From positions 7,170 through 22,359 of the forward strand of contig DGPA01000034.1 of NCBI GenBank assembly GCA_002389505.1: DNA of 15,190 nt, read 5' to 3'. The stretch's first letter is position 1. Each line of letters opens with the position of its first letter. The DNA is from Halieaceae bacterium UBA4452. Its GTDB lineage: Bacteria; Pseudomonadota; Gammaproteobacteria; Pseudomonadales; Halieaceae. The translations under genes and the position numbers were made by a program. Under the pieces are notes generated by a model. It saw only the letters and a list, made by a program, of their open reading frames with translations. It was not told where the DNA came from and made no database searches. Of the stretch, positions 14,735 through 15,190 are shown piece by piece.

Positions 14735-15190
14735 CTAGGCCTCACCCCGCTCAAACCATCGTCCAAGGTAGATTCCCACCATTGACCACAGTGCCGCTAT
14801 ACCGGCTCCCACGACGGCAACGGCGGCAAGACCCAGACCTAACCCTTGAGTCAAGCCGGTAAATAACCACGCCATTAACATATCACCACCACGATAGGCG
14901 ACAATGTCAATAACAGGCTTGGCTTTGAAGCGGGCCTCTCTATCGACCCTGGTAAAAAGTACTTCACGAGCCGGCTTAGTCAGCCCATAGTTTCCGGCGC
15001 GCCGAATAATCTGCAAGGCCACAACAGCGCCAAGAAATGGGGACACTGCCACGATAATAAGGCCGGCACAAATCAGTATAGGGAGAAGTGCAATGGCCAA
15101 CGGCATCCCAAATCTCCCAATAATGCGGCCAGTAGCAAACAGTCCCATTGCGATTGACAATACATTAACGGCGAGGTCCATTTGCGCCCA
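14735..15190 (-). CDS. ADP/ATP-translocase-like (NTT/MFS-type) transporter, C-terminal part
   Basis: The frame is open through the right window edge (codons before M at 15181 continue to 15190), so only the last 151 residues are seen. It has four to five hydrophobic segments. The motif ALQIIRRAGNYGLTKPAREVLFTRV, then FKAKPVIDIVAYRGGDMLMAWLF, resembles bacterial relatives of the nucleotide (ATP/ADP) translocases, where the pattern is ...RRAxxYxLxxPAREVLFTxVxxExKYKAKNxIDTVVYRGGD. Such proteins occur widely in free-living gammaproteobacteria and their substrate is not established. It ends 36 bases before the leader ORF and reads in the same direction as the reductase, so one operon is plausible. 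Confidence 0.75.
   Translation of the reverse strand, partial: WAQMDLAVNVLSIAMGLFATGRIIGRFGMPLAIALLPILICAGLIIVAVSPFLGAVVALQIIRRAGNYGLTKPAREVLFTRVDREARFKAKPVIDIVAYRGGDMLMAWLFTGLTQGLGLGLAAVAVVGAGIAALWSMVGIYLGRWFERGEA

Noticed and set aside
1..15190. CRISPR arrays, insertion sequences, integrase or transposase genes
   Set aside because: No regularly spaced repeats, no transposase or recombinase motifs and no paired terminal inverted repeats were seen in the window.

Overview
The window looks like chromosomal DNA of a Gram-negative bacterium, most probably a marine-type gammaproteobacterium. This is inferred from the protein families (three-part RND efflux with an outer-membrane channel, ArgO/LysE exporter, MECR-like reductase, ADP/ATP-translocase-like carrier) and from moderate GC content; no rRNA or other taxonomic marker is present.

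Layout from left to right: (1) 1-211 is a non-coding stretch with two interleaved inverted repeats; 212-1072 encodes an unrecognised multi-pass membrane protein. (2) 1073-1518 is an intergenic stretch with a possible remnant of a TonB-receptor tail. (3) 1519-7399 (minus strand) is a tightly packed copper/silver efflux operon cusC-cusB-cusA: outer-membrane factor, periplasmic adaptor with a metal-binding N-terminal domain and a Met/His-rich tail, and the RND pump with all three copper-binding methionines. The reading frames touch or overlap. No cusF and no copper sensor is present. (4) 7409-7978 holds palindromes that could be operator sites and a frameshifted SDR dehydrogenase remnant. (5) 7979-9268 is an MFS transporter (plus strand). 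(6) 9329-9607 is a remnant of a DUF35 (Zn-ribbon/OB-fold) protein with two in-frame stops, followed by an orphan membrane protein (9620-10393), a broken SDR C-terminus (10428-10901, minus) and an ArgO/LysE amino-acid exporter (minus). (7) 11807-12148 is a small glyoxalase-like (VOC) protein. (8) 12391-12435 is the 3' half of a tRNA with a CAU anticodon, without its 5' half. (9) The right end looks like ordinary chromosome: an EamA-type transporter (plus), then on the minus strand a nucleotide-transporter-like protein (cut by the window edge), a 19-codon leader ORF with a strong ribosome-binding site, and an enoyl-CoA/quinone reductase-like protein that carries an apparent signal peptide.

How it fits together: the only clear multi-gene machine is the CusCBA envelope-spanning efflux system for Cu(I)/Ag(I). 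Around it lie single transporters on alternating strands and several decayed genes (two SDRs, one DUF35 protein, perhaps a TonB receptor), which is typical of an accessory region that has turned over repeatedly. The orientation of the tRNA 3' fragment implies that, if it is an integration scar, the inserted DNA lies to its left. The copper operon would then be island cargo and the genes right of 12435 the original chromosome. No integrase or intact partner tRNA is inside the window, so this is inference. I found no convincing wholly new system; the best leads are the reductase with a signal peptide and a coupled leader ORF, and the tRNA-fragment boundary.
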